Below, in pieces: positions 6,496-8,358 of a stretch of 8,358 nucleotides of DNA (within the stretch, counting starts at the first letter, position 1; the number at the start of each line of letters is the position of its first letter). The stretch comes from Actinomycetota bacterium (lineage in GTDB: Bacteria > Actinomycetota > Thermoleophilia > Gaiellales > Gaiellaceae), in assembly GCA_005883365.1 (NCBI GenBank), contig VAXA01000188.1, forward strand, positions 1 to 8,358. Direction: 5' to 3'. Below the pieces are notes generated by a model. It worked only from the letters and a program-made list of their open reading frames with translations. It was not told where the DNA came from and ran no database searches. The position numbers and the translations under genes are program-made.

Positions 6496-6501
6496 CTTCG
6501 C

Positions 6502-7644
6502 GTGGACCTGCGCGACACGCCCGAGGAGGCGAGGTTTCGCGAGGAGCTGCGCGCGTGGGTCGAGACGAACCTCCCGGCGGAGAAGCGCGGCGGCCGCGGC
6601 GGTGCCCAGCGCTTCGAGGATCCGTTCATCCGCGAGTGGAGCCGCAAGCTGTACGAGGCCGGCTACGCCGGACTGACCTGGCCGAAGGAGTACGGCGGCG
6701 CGGGAGCGCCCCACAGCTTCCAGGCGATCCTCTACCAGGAGCTCGCGGCCGCCCAGTCTCCGTCTCATGTCGGCGTGATCGGCCTCAGCATGGCCGGGCC
6801 GACGATCATCGCGCACGGGACGGAGGATCAGAAGGCGCGCTACCTGAAGCCGATCCTGGCGGCCGACGAGATCTGGTGCCAGGGCTTCTCCGAGCCGGAC
6901 GCGGGGTCCGACCTCGCCGCCGTGCGCACGAAGGCGGAGCGGCGCGGCGATGCCTACATCGTCAACGGCCAGAAGGTGTGGTCGTCGTTCGCGCACATCG
7001 CCGACTTCTGCATCCTCGTCACGCAGAGCGATCTCGAGGCGCCGCGCTACCGCAATCTCACGTACCTCCTCGTCGACATGCACGCGCCCGGCGTCGAGGT
7101 ACGGCCGCTGCGCCAGATCACGGGCGAGGCGGAGTTCAACGAGATCTTCTTCACCGATGTTCAGGTGCCCGTTGAAAGCCGCCTGGGCGAGGAAGGCGAG
7201 GGCTGGCAGGTGGCGATGACGACCCTCCTGCATGAGCGCGCGACACTCGGCTTCGCGCTCACGGCGACGCTCGACGCGCTGTTCGGGCGGCTGCTCGAGG
7301 AGGCGCGCGGACGCGAGCTCGACCCGCGCCTGCGCGAGGCGCTGGGGCGGGAGTGGATCGAGGTGCAGGCCCTGCGCTACACGAACTACCGCGCGCTCGG
7401 CACCTACGAGCGCACCGGCGTGCCCGGCCCAGAGGGCTCGGGCGTGAAGCTGCGCTGGTCGGAGGCGAACCAGCGCCTGACGAGGCTCGCCCGCGAGCTG
7501 CGAGGGCCGGACGGGATCCTCGACGACGGCTGGTGGAACCACCAGCAGCTCCGCAGTCGCGGCAACACGATCGAGGCGGGCACCTCGGAGGTGTTGCGCA
7601 ACATCATCGCCGAGCGCGTCTTGGGACTTCCCCGGAGCCGCTGA
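6502..7644 (+). CDS. Acyl-CoA dehydrogenase, catalytic (alpha-type) subunit
   Basis: This FAD enzyme makes the alpha,beta double bond in an acyl-CoA. At 380 aa it has the full three-part fold: N-terminal helical domain (about 5-115) with WPKEYGGAG; beta domain with WCQGFSEPDAGSDLA (125-139) and GQKVWSS (156-162); C-terminal helical domain ending NTIEAGTSEVLRNIIAERVLGLPR. The GT before the final helix is not preceded directly by Glu as in medium-chain enzymes. Instead Glu245 in LLHERATLG sits where isovaleryl-CoA dehydrogenase and the steroid-type FadE catalytic subunits carry their base. The sequence looks most like mycobacterial FadE proteins of alpha2beta2 enzymes acting on bulky substrates, from memory of the family. 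GTG 6502 begins MDLRDTPEEARFREEL, the usual N-terminus. Its TGA overlaps the next ATG by one base (TGATG), so a paired subunit follows. The substrate is unknown. Confidence 0.93.
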   Translation: MDLRDTPEEARFREELRAWVETNLPAEKRGGRGGAQRFEDPFIREWSRKLYEAGYAGLTWPKEYGGAGAPHSFQAILYQELAAAQSPSHVGVIGLSMAGPTIIAHGTEDQKARYLKPILAADEIWCQGFSEPDAGSDLAAVRTKAERRGDAYIVNGQKVWSSFAHIADFCILVTQSDLEAPRYRNLTYLLVDMHAPGVEVRPLRQITGEAEFNEIFFTDVQVPVESRLGEEGEGWQVAMTTLLHERATLGFALTATLDALFGRLLEEARGRELDPRLREALGREWIEVQALRYTNYRALGTYERTGVPGPEGSGVKLRWSEANQRLTRLARELRGPDGILDDGWWNHQQLRSRGNTIEAGTSEVLRNIIAERVLGLPRSR

Positions 7645-8358
7645 TGGACTTCGCGCTCACCGACGACCAGGTCGAGCTGAAGCAGCAGGCACGCGCGTGG
7701 CTTGGCGACCGGTTCCCGCTCGAGCGCGACTGGCAGTCAGCGGAGGATCGCTGGAGCGAGCTCGTGGAGCTCGGCTGGGTGGACGTCGCGGAGGCCGGGC
7801 TCGGCTTCGTCGAGGAGGCGCTTCTGCTCGAGGAGCTCGGCTACGCCTGTTACCCGGGGCCGTACCTCGCGACCGTCGGCTTCGCGCTGCCTTGGCTGTC
7901 GGCCGAGCAGCGCGCGCGCGTCGCGGCCGGCGAGGAGCGGTGGTCGGTCGACGTCGACGGCTACGTCCCGTGGCTCAGCTCCGTCGACCTCGTCGTCGCC
8001 GACGGCGGCAAGGCTTTTCCGGCGCGCGGCGAGGAGGTCGCGTCCGTGGATCCTTCCCGCCCGTTCGGCCGGCTCGAGAAGACGGACGGAGAGCCGCTCG
8101 CGGGGAACCGCAACCTGCCGCGAGCCCGCACGGCGAGCGCGGCCGAGGCGCTCGGCGTCGCGCAGCGGGCGCTCGACCTCGGCGTCGAGCACGCGAAGAC
8201 CCGTGTCCAGTTCGACAAGCCGATCGGCACGTACCAGGCCGTCTCCCACCCGCTCGCGCAGACGTACACCGACGTCGAGCTCGCGCGCTCGCTCGTCTAC
8301 TGGGCGGCGTGGTGCGTCGCCGAAGGGGATGAACGCGCGCCGGTCGCCGCCGCCGCGG
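7644..8358 (+). CDS. Acyl-CoA dehydrogenase-like partner (beta-type) subunit, cut by window edge
   Basis: The frame opens at ATG 7644 (MDFALTDDQVELKQQARAWL) and runs 238 codons to the edge without a stop. The N-terminal helical domain and the start of the C-terminal domain are recognisable: RVQFDKPIGTYQAVSHPLA at 187-205 is the family's FAD-contacting region (Arg187, Gln189). Between them the protein is compact. The VPEEyGGlG-type loop found in the neighbour (WPKEYGGAG) is missing, there is no EPxAGSD motif, and only DGGKAF recalls the beta-domain GxKxF. The conserved Arg comes well before its usual position of about 240-270, so several dozen residues are absent. That fits a partner subunit that does not build a full active site, as in alpha2beta2 FadE pairs, and the TGATG junction supports stoichiometric expression. 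The C-terminus, including any catalytic residue, lies outside the window. Confidence 0.88.
   Translation, partial: MDFALTDDQVELKQQARAWLGDRFPLERDWQSAEDRWSELVELGWVDVAEAGLGFVEEALLLEELGYACYPGPYLATVGFALPWLSAEQRARVAAGEERWSVDVDGYVPWLSSVDLVVADGGKAFPARGEEVASVDPSRPFGRLEKTDGEPLAGNRNLPRARTASAAEALGVAQRALDLGVEHAKTRVQFDKPIGTYQAVSHPLAQTYTDVELARSLVYWAAWCVAEGDERAPVAAAA

Noticed and set aside
5434..7542. 702-codon minus-strand frame opposite lysA, EamA and the acyl-CoA dehydrogenase
   Set aside because: It spans three well-supported genes on the other strand and is low-complexity Arg/Glu/Ala sequence without family motifs.

Overview
The window is very GC-rich throughout. It uses GTG as well as ATG starts, packs genes with overlapping stop and start codons, and shows hexamers placed for leaderless transcription. 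The gene content and order (leuS near comEA and comEC, with a stand-alone lysA) suggest a chromosomal segment of a high-GC actinobacterium, perhaps a deep lineage such as Thermoleophilia/Gaiellales. The phylum is an inference from composition and gene order; the family-level placement is a guess. I see no mobile element, CRISPR array, tRNA, rRNA or phage gene.

Layout. Positions 1-1199 (minus strand) hold the DNA-uptake pair comEA and comEC, overlapping by ATGA; comEC runs off the left edge. Positions 1241-1891 (plus strand) hold an unrecognised single-pass membrane protein, divergent from comEA and convergent with leuS; its stop and the leuS stop share one CTAG. Positions 1888 to about 4254 (minus) hold leucyl-tRNA synthetase. 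Positions 4255-4342 are a short divergent control region. Positions 4343-8358 (plus) hold diaminopimelate decarboxylase (lysA), a ten-helix EamA/DMT transporter, and two adjacent acyl-CoA dehydrogenase genes that look like the two subunits of a heteromeric enzyme. The second of these runs off the right edge.

How they work together. ComEA and ComEC form the DNA receptor and inner-membrane channel of natural transformation. LysA makes lysine from meso-diaminopimelate, and the exporter-like EamA gene is translationally coupled to it. The acyl-CoA dehydrogenase pair probably oxidises a bulky or branched CoA thioester; its substrate cannot be read from the sequence.

The most interesting place is the leuS/lysA divergent region. 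The conserved N-terminus of LeuS can be read well upstream of the first available GTG, but no ATG, GTG or TTG lies in that frame at the expected start. Just upstream on the same strand is an 8-codon ORF encoding MQELLLT (three consecutive Leu codons, two of them CTT), then a strong GC hairpin. A +1 shift at its stop codon leads exactly into the leuS frame. This could be a leucine-sensing leader peptide, a programmed frameshift, or a one-base assembly error. These three explanations make different, checkable predictions.
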